A stretch of DNA of 64,000 nt from an uncultured Bacteroidales bacterium (GTDB lineage Bacteria; Bacteroidota; Bacteroidia; Bacteroidales; G3-4614): the NCBI GenBank assembly GCA_949297125.1, contig CASFRS010000008.1, forward strand, positions 1 to 64,000. Direction: 5' to 3'. A program made the translations under genes and the position numbers. The notes beneath the pieces were generated by a model, which was given only the letters and a program-made list of their open reading frames with translations, was not told the origin of the DNA and did not search any database. How positions within the stretch are numbered: position 1 is the first letter of the stretch; each line of letters opens with the position of its first letter. Below, in pieces: positions 9,170 to 17,766 of this stretch.

Positions 9170-9985
9170 ATGAAAGTAACCAGAGTGCTTGTTGTAGCCC
9201 AGGAGATTTATCCGTATTTGCCGAGTTCCGAAATATCAGACAAATGCAGGGATTTATTGCTGGGATTACAGGAAAAAGGGAGAGAAATAAGGACATTCAT
9301 GCCCCGTTACGGAGTCGTGAACGAGCGTCGCAACCAGTTGCACGAAGTCATACGCCTTTCGGGGATGAACCTGATAATCGACGATACCGATCACCCGCTC
9401 ATAATAAAAGTGGCATCGATACCGTCCACCCGCATACAGGTATATTTTATCGACAACGAAGATTACTTCCAGCATCGCGATGTGCTTTCCGACCAGTCGG
9501 GGAATGAGTATCCCGATAACGACGAACGTGCCATATTCTTTGCCCGCGGGGTAATAGAAACAGTGAAAAAACTGAGGTGGACGCCCGATATAGTGCATTG
9601 CCACGGGTGGATAACATCCCTTGTGCCGCTCTATATAAAGAAGTGCTATAGCGACGACCCCTCTTTCCGGGATGCCCGGATAGTATATTCGGCGTACGAC
9701 AGCTGTTTCACCCGGCCGTTGGATGCGCGTTTCCCTGAAAAGCTCTCCATGGACGGCATATCGCCCGAGGAAGCCGGGGTTACGGACAAATCGCCCGTTA
9801 CATGCAGCGATATGGTAAAACTGGCCGTAAGGTACTCCGACGGCGTGATAGCCGCGTCCGAGGCGCAGGCCGCGTCAATAGAAGAATATGCCAGGGCCAA
9901 CGGCAAGAAATACATGCTGTTGAAGGATTCCGATGCGAACCGGATGGAGGAGTATAATAATTTTTATGATGATATTTGCGGGTAA
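9170..9985 (+). CDS. GT5 starch/glycogen synthase-like protein, N-terminal domain only
   Basis: The 271-residue protein matches the N-terminal Rossmann domain of GT5 glycogen/starch synthases: VAQEIYPYLPSSEISD, FMPRYG, YFIDNEDYF, FFARGVIETV, DIVHCHGWIT and DGVIAASEAQA. The C-terminal GT-B domain, which supplies much of the nucleotide-sugar site, is missing. There is no frameshifted remnant, because the next gene starts 20 bases later. The KxGG-type loop near the N-terminus is replaced by PSSEISD. Glycogen synthase activity is therefore unlikely from this protein alone. The start at 9170 (MKVTRVLVV) fits the first strand; the in-frame upstream stretch overlaps the promoter. It is probably an operon with the DUF4270 gene. 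Confidence 0.85.
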   Translation: MKVTRVLVVAQEIYPYLPSSEISDKCRDLLLGLQEKGREIRTFMPRYGVVNERRNQLHEVIRLSGMNLIIDDTDHPLIIKVASIPSTRIQVYFIDNEDYFQHRDVLSDQSGNEYPDNDERAIFFARGVIETVKKLRWTPDIVHCHGWITSLVPLYIKKCYSDDPSFRDARIVYSAYDSCFTRPLDARFPEKLSMDGISPEEAGVTDKSPVTCSDMVKLAVRYSDGVIAASEAQAASIEEYARANGKKYMLLKDSDANRMEEYNNFYDDICG

Positions 9986-10005
9986 GACGCAGTATCCGGA
10001 AATTT

Positions 10006-11484
10006 ATGGAAAATACCGTTAAAAGAATATTCTATTTCCTTGTAACAGGGATTTTGGCAATATCCTGCAGCGACAACAACAATCTGATAGGCTCTTCGAT
10101 AGACTATTCCGAGATGGAGATAGTAAACCGGACGTTCCGCTATTCGGAAAATTCCGATTCGGTATATGCCACGCTGAACGATGTATCGGTAAACAGGGCA
10201 ATATACCATATGCTTGGCAAAATAGACGTAAAGGATTTCGCGTCGATAAACTCGTCGTACATGACCAATCTCCGCTATATAGGCAAGCTGGACACGGTGC
10301 TGGTCGAGGAAGATATGGTCGATTCCATTGCACTGGTGTTGAAATGTTTCGTAAGCCAGACCATAGGCGACGAACTGATGCCTATGCGCGTGTCCGCATA
10401 CCAGAACAACGGGCCGTTGCCTAAAAATTCGTCCGATACGATATTTACCGATGTAGATCCCGGGAAATACTGCGACATGACGCAGAAGCTGGGCGAGCGC
10501 ATATTCTCTTCCTCGGCATTGGGTTCGTCGAACCAGACGTCCGATACCGTAACCGTCATAATTCCGATTTCCCGTAACGGCATGACGACACGGGAGCTGG
10601 CGCAGGACTTTTACCGTTATTACAAGGAAAATGACGGTTACCTGACAAACGAGCAGATGCAGGATTATCTGCCCGGGCTTTACGTAACCCATACGTATGG
10701 CGACGGGTTCATTTCCCGTATCGATTCCACCATTATCAATCTCTACCATACAAGTTACGTGTACAATGTGTATGGCGAGGTGGCTGTGGTGGACGGCGTG
10801 AAAAAAGAGGTGGAGGAAGTAACGCCCATACTCGTGTCCAGCGAGGAAGTTTCGTCCGTAAACTGTATGCAGACAAGCTGGAAAACGAAAATAACCGACA
10901 TGGCCGCCCGTAAATTGCCGGTCATGACGACGCCGTTGGGGTACAATGCAAATATAATATTGCCGGTAAACGATATTATAGAGACATACAACAAGGCTGT
11001 TGCCGAAGCCGGGGTTGTGGGGATTATAAATTCGGTAACCCTGTCGGTTCCCGTAATACCATACAAGGATGAAGAGTACGGGATAACCCCGCCTCCGTAC
11101 CTGATGATGATGAGGGCCGACGCCAACGCAACCGGGTCGGGAGGGGAAATAGAGCATACCACGCCCAACGTGTTTTTCTTCAACCGGATGCTGCCCGACA
11201 ATACCAATACGTATTACGCGGCATACAATTCGTCTACCAAAACGTACGATTTCGGGAACATTCAGGCATATATCTCGAACATACTCAAGTATAACCCCAA
11301 CGACGGAACGTCCGACAAGTACAAGGGCGACTCGCATGTTATCCTTGTCCCGGTAGGGGTTGCGTACGACACTTCGAGCAGTTCGGTGGTGTCGATATAC
11401 CCATACCTCGAATCCCCGAGGTTTGCCCAGATAGACACCAAGAACATAAGTGTCAATATGATATACAGCGTAAAAAACAGATAA
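10006..11484 (+). CDS. DUF4270-family lipoprotein
   Basis: The 492-residue protein begins MENTVKRIFYFLVTGILAISC, a lipoprotein signal, followed by SDNNN. The body has the features of DUF4270: an IGSSIDYSEMEI start, long beta-rich stretches, LVLKCF, and a late FAQIDTKNISVNMIYSVK strand. It is predicted to be an envelope lipoprotein of unknown function, found in Bacteroidota. It follows the GT5-N gene by 20 bases. From memory the pan genes, a short glycogen synthase and DUF4270 often cluster in Bacteroidales, hinting at a shared envelope role. An upstream in-frame Met at 9976 is less likely because it overlaps the previous gene. Confidence 0.85.
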   Translation: MENTVKRIFYFLVTGILAISCSDNNNLIGSSIDYSEMEIVNRTFRYSENSDSVYATLNDVSVNRAIYHMLGKIDVKDFASINSSYMTNLRYIGKLDTVLVEEDMVDSIALVLKCFVSQTIGDELMPMRVSAYQNNGPLPKNSSDTIFTDVDPGKYCDMTQKLGERIFSSSALGSSNQTSDTVTVIIPISRNGMTTRELAQDFYRYYKENDGYLTNEQMQDYLPGLYVTHTYGDGFISRIDSTIINLYHTSYVYNVYGEVAVVDGVKKEVEEVTPILVSSEEVSSVNCMQTSWKTKITDMAARKLPVMTTPLGYNANIILPVNDIIETYNKAVAEAGVVGIINSVTLSVPVIPYKDEEYGITPPPYLMMMRADANATGSGGEIEHTTPNVFFFNRMLPDNTNTYYAAYNSSTKTYDFGNIQAYISNILKYNPNDGTSDKYKGDSHVILVPVGVAYDTSSSSVVSIYPYLESPRFAQIDTKNISVNMIYSVKNR

Positions 11485-11539
11485 CGCCATATTGTCGTTA
11501 AAAAATAGCGGTAAAGTTTCGTTATTTAAAAAAAAACGG

Positions 11540-11547
11540 TATCTTTG
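11540..11547 (+). promoter_or_regulatory. -7 box for tRNA-Thr
   Basis: TATCTTTG, a perfect -7 box followed by CAC, lies 39 bases before the mature tRNA-Thr start, after an A-run. A TTTCG element about 20 bases upstream may act as -33. Confidence 0.8.
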
Positions 11548-11586
11548 CACGCCGAAAGGCAATACCCCGACAAGTAACAATGCATT

Positions 11587-11659
11587 GCCGCAATAGCTCA
11601 GCTGGTAGAGCGTTTCACTCGTAATGAAAAGGTCGCCGGTTCGAATCCGGCTTGCGGCT
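11587..11659 (+). tRNA. tRNA-Thr (CGT)
   Basis: The 73-base cloverleaf has acceptor stem GCCGCAA/TTGCGGC, D arm AGCTCAGCTGGTAGAGC, anticodon loop CTCGTAA within a TTTCA/TGAAA stem (anticodon CGT) and T arm GCCGGTTCGAATCCGGC. CCA is not encoded. Confidence 0.96.
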
Positions 11660-11665
11660 CGCAAC

Positions 11666-11707
11666 AGAAGCAGTGAGGAGAATCTTCCCCGCTGCTTCTT
11701 TTTTTTG
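11666..11707 (+). terminator. tRNA-Thr terminator
   Basis: AGAAGCAG and CTGCTTCT form the stem, followed by a run of seven T residues. Confidence 0.88.
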
Positions 11708-11747
11708 CGAATAACCGTTATGTGCCGGGGGGCGGAGGCGGGACGTT

Positions 11748-11788
11748 CCCCTTCCGGCGAATATTCAGGAAACAGACGCCGGAAGGGG
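11748..11788. repeat. Perfect 12-bp inverted repeat
   Basis: CCCCTTCCGGCG (11748-11759) and CGCCGGAAGGGG (11777-11788) are perfect inverse complements 17 bases apart. They lie in the 180-base gap between the tRNA-Thr terminator and the end of the leftward lipid-kinase-like gene. There is no T-run on either side. It may be a transcript end structure for the leftward gene, or a small repeat. Confidence 0.5.
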
Positions 11789-11887
11789 GGTGCGGAACTA
11801 GAAAAGACGGTTGGAATACGTTTGCGAAGGAACGGCAGACGGTTCGGCCGCAGTCTCCCGTTTCCGTAATTCCGGGTTGCCGGAGCG

Positions 11888-12847
11888 TTATATGCTCTTC
11901 TGAATCTTTATTCCAAAGACATTTGCCAGCAATCCCAGCATGGTGGCCTCGAATTCATTAGCCGCCTGGATGTTCGGAAGCATGACTTTAAGTCCCCTGT
12001 GGATGCATTTTATGTTTATTTCGGCCGGCATGACTACCGGTTCGCCGTCGATGTGCATTATGCCCGCGTTTTCGCGTATTATCTTGAACTCCGACGATGT
12101 GAAGTTCCTTACGTGCGGGTTGAGGTGCAGCGTCTTGGTGAAGAGCTGTATCATCATGGGCAGGACCTCTATGAAATTGAAGGGCCGCACAACGGTAACG
12201 TCTATCAGCCCGTCGCATATCGAGGCGTAGGGGGCTATGTAGGCATTGTTCCCGTACTGCGATGCGTTGCCGCAGGCTATGATGAAAGCTTTCTCCGTAA
12301 TCTCCTTGTCGGCGGTTTCAATAACATACTGTTCGTTCTTGTACTTGAAGTACTCCTCAATCGACTTTATCAGGTAGGTCAGTCCCCCTCTTGTTTTGGA
12401 GGAGGCGAATTTTTCGCTGATTTGGGCATCGAACCCGACCCCGCAGGTGCAGAAAAACGGCGAGCCGTTTGCCTCGCAGTAATCTATCGATACTATTTTA
12501 TATTCGTCGAACAGCGATTTCAGCGCTGCGTTCACGCCGATAGGTATGCCCAGGTGCCTTGCCAGCCCGTTGCCCGAGCCGATGGGGATAATGCCCAAAG
12601 CTGTATCGGTATGGACAAGGGCTTTTGCAATTTCATTGCAGGTCCCGTCCCCGCCTACCGACAGCACTATGTCGTAATTGTCGTCGGCCGCTTTCCTGGC
12701 AAGTTCGGTGGCATGGCCCGAATATTCTGTAAATGCTATGTCCGGTTGCATGCCGAGTTTGGCTATCCTTTTCTCAATCTTTTCGGGAATATCGTTTTTG
12801 CTCGATGTCCCCGACAGCGGATTAATAATGGCCAGCAACCGTTTCAT
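11888..12847 (-). CDS. Diacylglycerol/lipid kinase family protein (YegS-like)
   Basis: This 319-residue soluble or peripheral kinase belongs to the DAGK catalytic-domain family (YegS/DgkB). It has LLAIINPLSG at the N-terminus, the nucleotide motif GGDGTCNE (65-72) and PIGSGNGLARHLG (88-100). The C-terminal beta-sandwich contains CGVGFDAQI, a DGLIDVTVVRPF segment and HIDGEPV. Such enzymes phosphorylate lipids with ATP; the substrate (diacylglycerol or another lipid) cannot be told from sequence. It is a single leftward gene, probably from the -7 box at 13016-13023, giving a long leader. Confidence 0.9.
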   Translation of the reverse strand: MKRLLAIINPLSGTSSKNDIPEKIEKRIAKLGMQPDIAFTEYSGHATELARKAADDNYDIVLSVGGDGTCNEIAKALVHTDTALGIIPIGSGNGLARHLGIPIGVNAALKSLFDEYKIVSIDYCEANGSPFFCTCGVGFDAQISEKFASSKTRGGLTYLIKSIEEYFKYKNEQYVIETADKEITEKAFIIACGNASQYGNNAYIAPYASICDGLIDVTVVRPFNFIEVLPMMIQLFTKTLHLNPHVRNFTSSEFKIIRENAGIMHIDGEPVVMPAEINIKCIHRGLKVMLPNIQAANEFEATMLGLLANVFGIKIQKSI

Positions 12848-13015
12848 GTACGCAGTAGTTTATGATAAAAGTCCATTCGAGAAATGAAGCCGGAGCAATG
12901 TGCGGTGCGACCCTGTTTCGGTATTGCGGCCGTTTGCGGCATGCCCTGCTTCCGGATAAGGCCGGATACCCGTTCTACCTTTCGCGGGATGAAAACGGTT
13001 TTCTCCGGGAGAACG

Positions 13016-13023
13016 CAAATTTA
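13016..13023 (-). promoter_or_regulatory. -7 box, probably for the lipid-kinase-like gene
   Basis: The minus strand reads TAAATTTG, a perfect TAnnTTTG, about 170 bases upstream of the ATG at 12847. It is divergent from the box at 13068. Confidence 0.5.
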
Positions 13024-13067
13024 TAAATAAATTATGCCACAATAACGCAAGGCTGCGGAAAATTTAA

Positions 13068-13075
13068 TACATTTG
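13068..13075 (+). promoter_or_regulatory. -7 box for the HdeD-like gene
   Basis: TACATTTG matches the -7 consensus 40 bases before the ATG at 13115. Confidence 0.6.
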
Positions 13076-13114
13076 TCCTGCTAAGGCGAAAGGGAATAAA
13101 AAAATATTGGAATC

Positions 13115-13678
13115 ATGGTAATGTACAAACCGTCCGGGACACTTGTCAGAAGCGTCATAGCGATAGCGATAGGTGCAATGCTTATAAAATGGGCCGATAA
13201 AGTTACCGATACGCTGGTGGTGATATTGGGGATAATGTTGATTGTCCCGTTGTTGTCGGCTTTGATAACATACGCAGTGCAGCGTTCCAAAAACATGGAA
13301 GCTGCCGTATTCCCGATAATAGGGGGTGCCGGTTCGGCAGTATTGGGTACGGTAATGATTATAATGCCCGAGGTCTTTGTAACATTTCTGGCCCTGTTCA
13401 TCGGGATAGTGATGATAACGGCGGGGATAAGGCAGATAATCGCAGTGCGCGCGTTCGTCGGTACTGGGGCTGCATATCTCTATTACATAACGCCTGCGCT
13501 GCTGCTGATAATGGGTGTCCTTACCATAGCCAAGTTCCGGAGCATGGTAGGCACGCTATGGATAATAGTAGGGATAATCCTCCTGATATACGGTTTGTCG
13601 GAGATTTTCAACCTGATACGCTTCAGAAGCAAGGACGGCGGGCATAAGGATATTGAAGATGCCGAAATACTGGAGTAG
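13115..13678 (+). CDS. HdeD/DUF308-family membrane protein
   Basis: The 187-residue inner-membrane protein has about six hydrophobic segments arranged as a duplicated three-helix unit (residues about 10-60 and 75-165), with glycine-rich motifs such as IIGGAGSAVLGTVMII and a charged C-terminal tail (RSKDGGHKDIEDAEILE). This is the pattern of the HdeD/DUF308 family. HdeD acts in acid resistance in E. coli, but most Bacteroidota homologues are unstudied. The start could also be the Met two codons on, at 13121. It is monocistronic with its own -7 box. Confidence 0.8.
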   Translation: MVMYKPSGTLVRSVIAIAIGAMLIKWADKVTDTLVVILGIMLIVPLLSALITYAVQRSKNMEAAVFPIIGGAGSAVLGTVMIIMPEVFVTFLALFIGIVMITAGIRQIIAVRAFVGTGAAYLYYITPALLLIMGVLTIAKFRSMVGTLWIIVGIILLIYGLSEIFNLIRFRSKDGGHKDIEDAEILE

Positions 13679-13820
13679 GCAGGTTGCGCCGGACACTGTT
13701 TCCGGGCGGCCGGGCCGGACTCCGGCAACAGACCGCTGCAATTCCATGAACTAGAAGCAGAAGTAATCGGTCTCCGGTTTTGGCATAATATTTGATGTTG
13801 TCAAATACAAACCGATTATT

Positions 13821-16040
13821 ATGAATGACATAGTATCCGCACATAACAATATAATATCCAATCTGCGCAAGAGGAGGCTGAAAGATGTTTTCGACCAGTT
13901 GCGCAACATGATAAAGCCTCTGAATGACGGGGCGTTGGGCGATAAGCTGGAATCCCTCGAAACGACATACAGGTATATGATAAAGTATATGCTCGAGGGT
14001 GTTGCCGACCCGCAGCGCAACGTCATGTACAGGACGCTGGTGAAGAGCCTGTACGATTTGGCCGATGTTGCGGCCGACAGGCATATATCCAAAACGGCAT
14101 CGTCGTTTTACTACGACCAGCGCCGGTATTACGCCCATAGCAAGGCGCGGTCGCTGCCCGCAGCAATGGAGAATCTGCATGCAGCCGAAAACGCCCTGGC
14201 GGCAGCGCTGGAGGCAAACGTCGCTGAAATACCGGTATCAACACTGACGTCTTTGCGGCTCGAGGTCGAAACCTGTCAGGATGAAATATTCGTGCAACTG
14301 CTGACGGAGTACCCCGTTTCGGACGAATCGTTGCAGAGCGTGCAGCAACTTCTGGACAGCGGCCTTCCCTGTCGCGATACGGCATGTCTGGCCGTGTCGG
14401 CCGTTACGTTGGGTGCGTTGTACAACTACGATGAGATGAAACTGCTCCTTCTGGCATACGCCTATGCAGGCGGCTGCGATGAAGAAGTCCGGCAGAGGGC
14501 CTTGTGCGGGCTTCTGATACTCCTTTATATATACAGGGACAGGGTGGTCGTGTCGCACCTGCTGATTGAAAAAGTTGCCGAGTTGCGCAGGGACTCCCGT
14601 TTTTGCAGGGATGTGCGCAACCAGTTCATGCAGTTTATCCGGACAATGGAGACAGAGCGCATATCCGACATATTTACAAAGGAGATTCTGCCCGAGGTGA
14701 TGAAAATGGCCCCCGGATTGCACGATAAGATTAAAAGCTGGGATAAGGGCGGCGATTCGCTTAATGCCCCCGACCGGAATCCCCAGTGGGAGGAACTTCT
14801 GAACTCTTCCGGCATATCGGAACGGATAAAAGAACTCAACGAACTTCAGATAGAAGGTTCGGACGTGTTGCTGACAACCTTCTCGTCGCTGAAAAGTTTT
14901 CCGTTCTTTTCAAGAATAACCAACTGGTTCAGGCCGTTCGACAAGGACAACACAAACATATCGGGTGCGTTCGACGGGCTGGGGAGTTTTTCCGATACTA
15001 TATCCGCATCGCGCTTCATGTGCAATTCCGACAAATACTCCCTTGCCCTGGCGGTAACACACCTCCCCGCGCAGCAGCGCGACATGATGATAAACCAGAT
15101 GCCGGCCGGGAAAGAGGAGGCCGAGGAGGTGATGAAAACGGAATCCGACGGCATCGCTTACTTGCCGAAGAGCATATCCAACCAGTACATACAGGACCTG
15201 TACCGCTTCTTCAAGCTTGCTCCCGCGAGTTTCAAGAGCTGCGACATTTTTTCGGAGCATATCAATCTTCCCGGATCGCCTTTGTTGTATCCGATATTCA
15301 ACGACGATGCGACGCTGCGGCTTATAGGCGAGTACTATCTTAAAAAAGAGTATTACGGGTATGCCGAAAAATATTTTGTAAAACTGTCGCAGCGCAACGA
15401 GGGCGATGCCGTACTTCACCAGAAGGCCGGCTACTGCAAGCAGATGCAGAAAGATTATAGCGGGGCGATAAAAGAGTATGTCAAAGCCGATACGCTGTCT
15501 AACGATTTCTGGACGCTGCATCACCTTGCGGCATCATGCCGTTCGGCAGGGCGTCTGGACGAAGCCCTGAAGTATTACCGTCAGGCGCAGGAACTCCAAC
15601 CCGACAATCTCTCCATAGAGATGCAGTGCGGGCATTGCCTGCTGGCAATGGGGCTGTATGAGGAGGCGCTGAAACATTATTACAAAGTGGAATATTTCTC
15701 CGGCGGAAGCGTAAAGTCGTGGCGTCCGTTGGCATGGTGTTCCTTCCTTTTGGGAAAAATACCGCAGGCCTGGCAATATTACGGGAAAATCCTTGCGGCA
15801 GCACCGACATATGAAGATTTCCTCAATGCCGGGCATACGGCTTTGGCAACAAGGCAGTTTTCCAGGGCCTGCGACTTGTACGGAAAAAGCATTGCCGCGC
15901 TTGACGGCGATTTGGAAAGGTTTTATGAAGTTTTCTCCCGCGACAGGGATATATTGCTTAAAAGCGGGGTGGAAGCGGCCGATATTGCAATAATGCTTGA
16001 CCAGTTGGAATATGCGACAGAACAGAAACAGAGTACTTGA
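13821..16040 (+). CDS. Large tetratricopeptide-repeat protein
   Basis: The 739-residue protein has no signal peptide or membrane segment, so it is probably cytoplasmic. The C-terminal third (about residues 510-690) carries several TPR units, for example YLKKEYYGYAEKYFVKLSQR, KDYSGAIKEYVKADTL, GRLDEALKYYRQAQELQPD and GLYEEALKHYYKVEYF. The N-terminal two thirds are helical, with no recognised motif. Its stop lies inside the start of the TPM-domain gene (29-base overlap), and lemA follows, so all three are probably one operon. This suggests a scaffold for that system, but its role is unknown. Confidence 0.8.
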   Translation: MNDIVSAHNNIISNLRKRRLKDVFDQLRNMIKPLNDGALGDKLESLETTYRYMIKYMLEGVADPQRNVMYRTLVKSLYDLADVAADRHISKTASSFYYDQRRYYAHSKARSLPAAMENLHAAENALAAALEANVAEIPVSTLTSLRLEVETCQDEIFVQLLTEYPVSDESLQSVQQLLDSGLPCRDTACLAVSAVTLGALYNYDEMKLLLLAYAYAGGCDEEVRQRALCGLLILLYIYRDRVVVSHLLIEKVAELRRDSRFCRDVRNQFMQFIRTMETERISDIFTKEILPEVMKMAPGLHDKIKSWDKGGDSLNAPDRNPQWEELLNSSGISERIKELNELQIEGSDVLLTTFSSLKSFPFFSRITNWFRPFDKDNTNISGAFDGLGSFSDTISASRFMCNSDKYSLALAVTHLPAQQRDMMINQMPAGKEEAEEVMKTESDGIAYLPKSISNQYIQDLYRFFKLAPASFKSCDIFSEHINLPGSPLLYPIFNDDATLRLIGEYYLKKEYYGYAEKYFVKLSQRNEGDAVLHQKAGYCKQMQKDYSGAIKEYVKADTLSNDFWTLHHLAASCRSAGRLDEALKYYRQAQELQPDNLSIEMQCGHCLLAMGLYEEALKHYYKVEYFSGGSVKSWRPLAWCSFLLGKIPQAWQYYGKILAAAPTYEDFLNAGHTALATRQFSRACDLYGKSIAALDGDLERFYEVFSRDRDILLKSGVEAADIAIMLDQLEYATEQKQST

Positions 16041-16986
16041 ACAACGTTGCCTGCTGATAACGGCAATACTCGTGTCGGTGTTTTGTGCAAGGGCTACGGC
16101 AGGGGAGTATACCCCCGCAACATTGCCAAATGTGCATCTGTACGACAAGACCCGTTATGTGGTCAATCCCGACGGGATATTGTCGCCGTCGGCTGCGGCC
16201 CGTATCGATTCGATGCTGTACGCCCTTGAAACCAGTACCGGTGCGGAAACCGTGGTAGCGGCCGTAGAGAGTATAGGGGAGCAGGAATGTTTCGATTTCT
16301 GCCATACGCTGCTGAACAGTTGGGGTGTAGGTAAAAAGGGAAAGGACAACGGTCTTGTCGTCCTGCTGGTAACAGACCAGAGGTGCATACAGTTCTGTAC
16401 CGGTTACGGGCTTGAAGGGGTATTGCCGGATGCCATATGCAAAAGAATACAGATGCAGCTGATGGTCCCGTATCTGAAACAGGGTGAATGGGATGCCGCG
16501 ATGCTTAACGGAATGGAGGCGGTTTGTCGGCGTATCGGCCCGGAACATACAAACGATGCCGTCGTACCCGACAGTTCCTACAACCCGTTATGGCTGTTGC
16601 TGCTTTTGTTCGTAATAATAGGGATAGCGGCAATAAAGGCAAGGCAGATAACAAACGCCCACAAGATGTGCCCCAGATGCGGCAAGCCCGAACTCCGTCC
16701 TACCGACAGCCGTATGCTTGTTGAGAAAGACGGGAAAATGGTAAACCGTGTAGTATACAAATGCGCCAAATGCGGGTACACGGTAGCCCGCGACGATGAT
16801 AGGGGCGATGACGATGCTCCGCATGGAGGACACCGCCGCAGTTCGGGTTCGCTGCTGGATGCCATACTGCTGGGCTCGCTGCTGGGCGGTATGGGCAGAG
16901 GCGGAAGTTTCGGGGGCGGAGGCTTCGGCGGAGGCAGTTTCGGCGGGGGTGCCGGAGGTGGCGGCGGGGCCGGTTCCCGATTCTGA
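16012..16986 (+). CDS. TPM-domain membrane protein with zinc ribbon and Gly-rich tail
   Basis: The 324-residue protein has a signal peptide ending near CARATAG, then a TPM domain (about 35-175) with YVVNPDGILSPSAAARIDSML, FDFCHTLLNSWGVGKKGKDNG and YGLEGVLPD. A membrane helix (about 185-205) is followed by a cytoplasmic zinc ribbon, CPRCG...CAKCG. The tail is rich in Gly and Ser and ends FGGGAGGGGGAGSRF, typical of YgcG-type proteins. I start at 16012 (MRQNRNRVLEQ), which overlaps the TPR gene by 29 bases; another Met lies five codons upstream. TPM proteins commonly neighbour LemA, as here. The zinc ribbon between helix and tail is less usual. Confidence 0.85.
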   Translation: MRQNRNRVLEQRCLLITAILVSVFCARATAGEYTPATLPNVHLYDKTRYVVNPDGILSPSAAARIDSMLYALETSTGAETVVAAVESIGEQECFDFCHTLLNSWGVGKKGKDNGLVVLLVTDQRCIQFCTGYGLEGVLPDAICKRIQMQLMVPYLKQGEWDAAMLNGMEAVCRRIGPEHTNDAVVPDSSYNPLWLLLLLFVIIGIAAIKARQITNAHKMCPRCGKPELRPTDSRMLVEKDGKMVNRVVYKCAKCGYTVARDDDRGDDDAPHGGHRRSSGSLLDAILLGSLLGGMGRGGSFGGGGFGGGSFGGGAGGGGGAGSRF

Positions 16987-17038
16987 TACGGGACGATATT
17001 GCCGGATAAGAACGTAAACAACCAAGAATAAACCGAAT

Positions 17039-17620
17039 ATGAAAAAATCAACAGTCATTATCTTAATTGTGCTTGCCGTAATTCTCCTGTGGGGGGTAAC
17101 GGCATACAACAACCTTGTTTCAAAGGAGGAGAACGTGAACCGTCAGTGGTCCAATGTGGAGACCCAGTACCAGAGGCGTGCCGATTTGATACCGAACCTC
17201 GTAAATACCGTAAAAGGGTATGCGGCGCATGAAAATGAAACGCTTCAAAGCGTAGTGGAGGCAAGGAGCAAGGCTACCGGAATAACTGTTAGCGGCAGCG
17301 ACCTTACGCCGGAGAAACTGGCCGAATACCAGAGGGCGCAGGGCGCAGTGTCGTCGGCTATCGGCAAGTTGCTGGCCATAGCAGAGAACTATCCCGATTT
17401 AAAGGCAAACCAGAACTTCCTGGAGTTGCAGGCACAGCTGGAGGGGACGGACAACCGCATAAGCGTGGCCCGGACAAACTATAACGGGGCGGCAAAAGAG
17501 TTCAACACCTCCATAAGGCGTTTTCCCAACAATATCCTTGCCGGGATGTGCGGCTTTGAAAAGTGTGCATATTTCGAGGCTGCCGAGGGTGCGGAACAGG
17601 CACCGCGAGTGGAATTTTAG
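17039..17620 (+). CDS. lemA: LemA family protein
   Basis: The 193-residue protein has one N-terminal membrane helix (IILIVLAVILLWGVTAYNNL) and a long helical domain with the LemA signature: EENVNRQWSNVETQYQRRAD, LIPNLVNTVKGYAAHE, ARTNYNGAAKEFNT and a PNNILAGMCGF end. It is anchored in the inner membrane, with the bulk outside the cytoplasm. Function is unsettled; in several bacteria LemA-type proteins neighbour TPM/YgcG proteins, as here (52-base gap). It is the last gene of the TPR-TPM-LemA run, followed by a two-way terminator. Confidence 0.95.
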   Translation: MKKSTVIILIVLAVILLWGVTAYNNLVSKEENVNRQWSNVETQYQRRADLIPNLVNTVKGYAAHENETLQSVVEARSKATGITVSGSDLTPEKLAEYQRAQGAVSSAIGKLLAIAENYPDLKANQNFLELQAQLEGTDNRISVARTNYNGAAKEFNTSIRRFPNNILAGMCGFEKCAYFEAAEGAEQAPRVEF

Positions 17621-17662
17621 ATGCCTTCAGGCAGGGTCTGACGGCAATCTGCCGTAGCGAAA

Positions 17663-17706
17663 ATAAAAGCGTCCAGGTACGGAACAATGTGCCGGGGCGC
17701 TTTTAT
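17663..17706. terminator. Bidirectional terminator between lemA and GT2 gene
   Basis: ATAAAAGCG and CGCTTTTAT form a 9-pair outer stem around an inner GGTAC/GTGCC stem, between convergent genes, with A and T tracts on both sides. Confidence 0.75.
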
Positions 17707-17766
17707 CGTATAATTGCGGCAAGGTATTTTCCGGCGAGGCGGCAGGCCCGGGACGCGTGTGCCGGA

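Noticed and set aside
9976..10005. Longer N-terminus for the DUF4270 protein
   Set aside because: It overlaps the previous gene and would bury the lipoprotein signal that starts at 10006.
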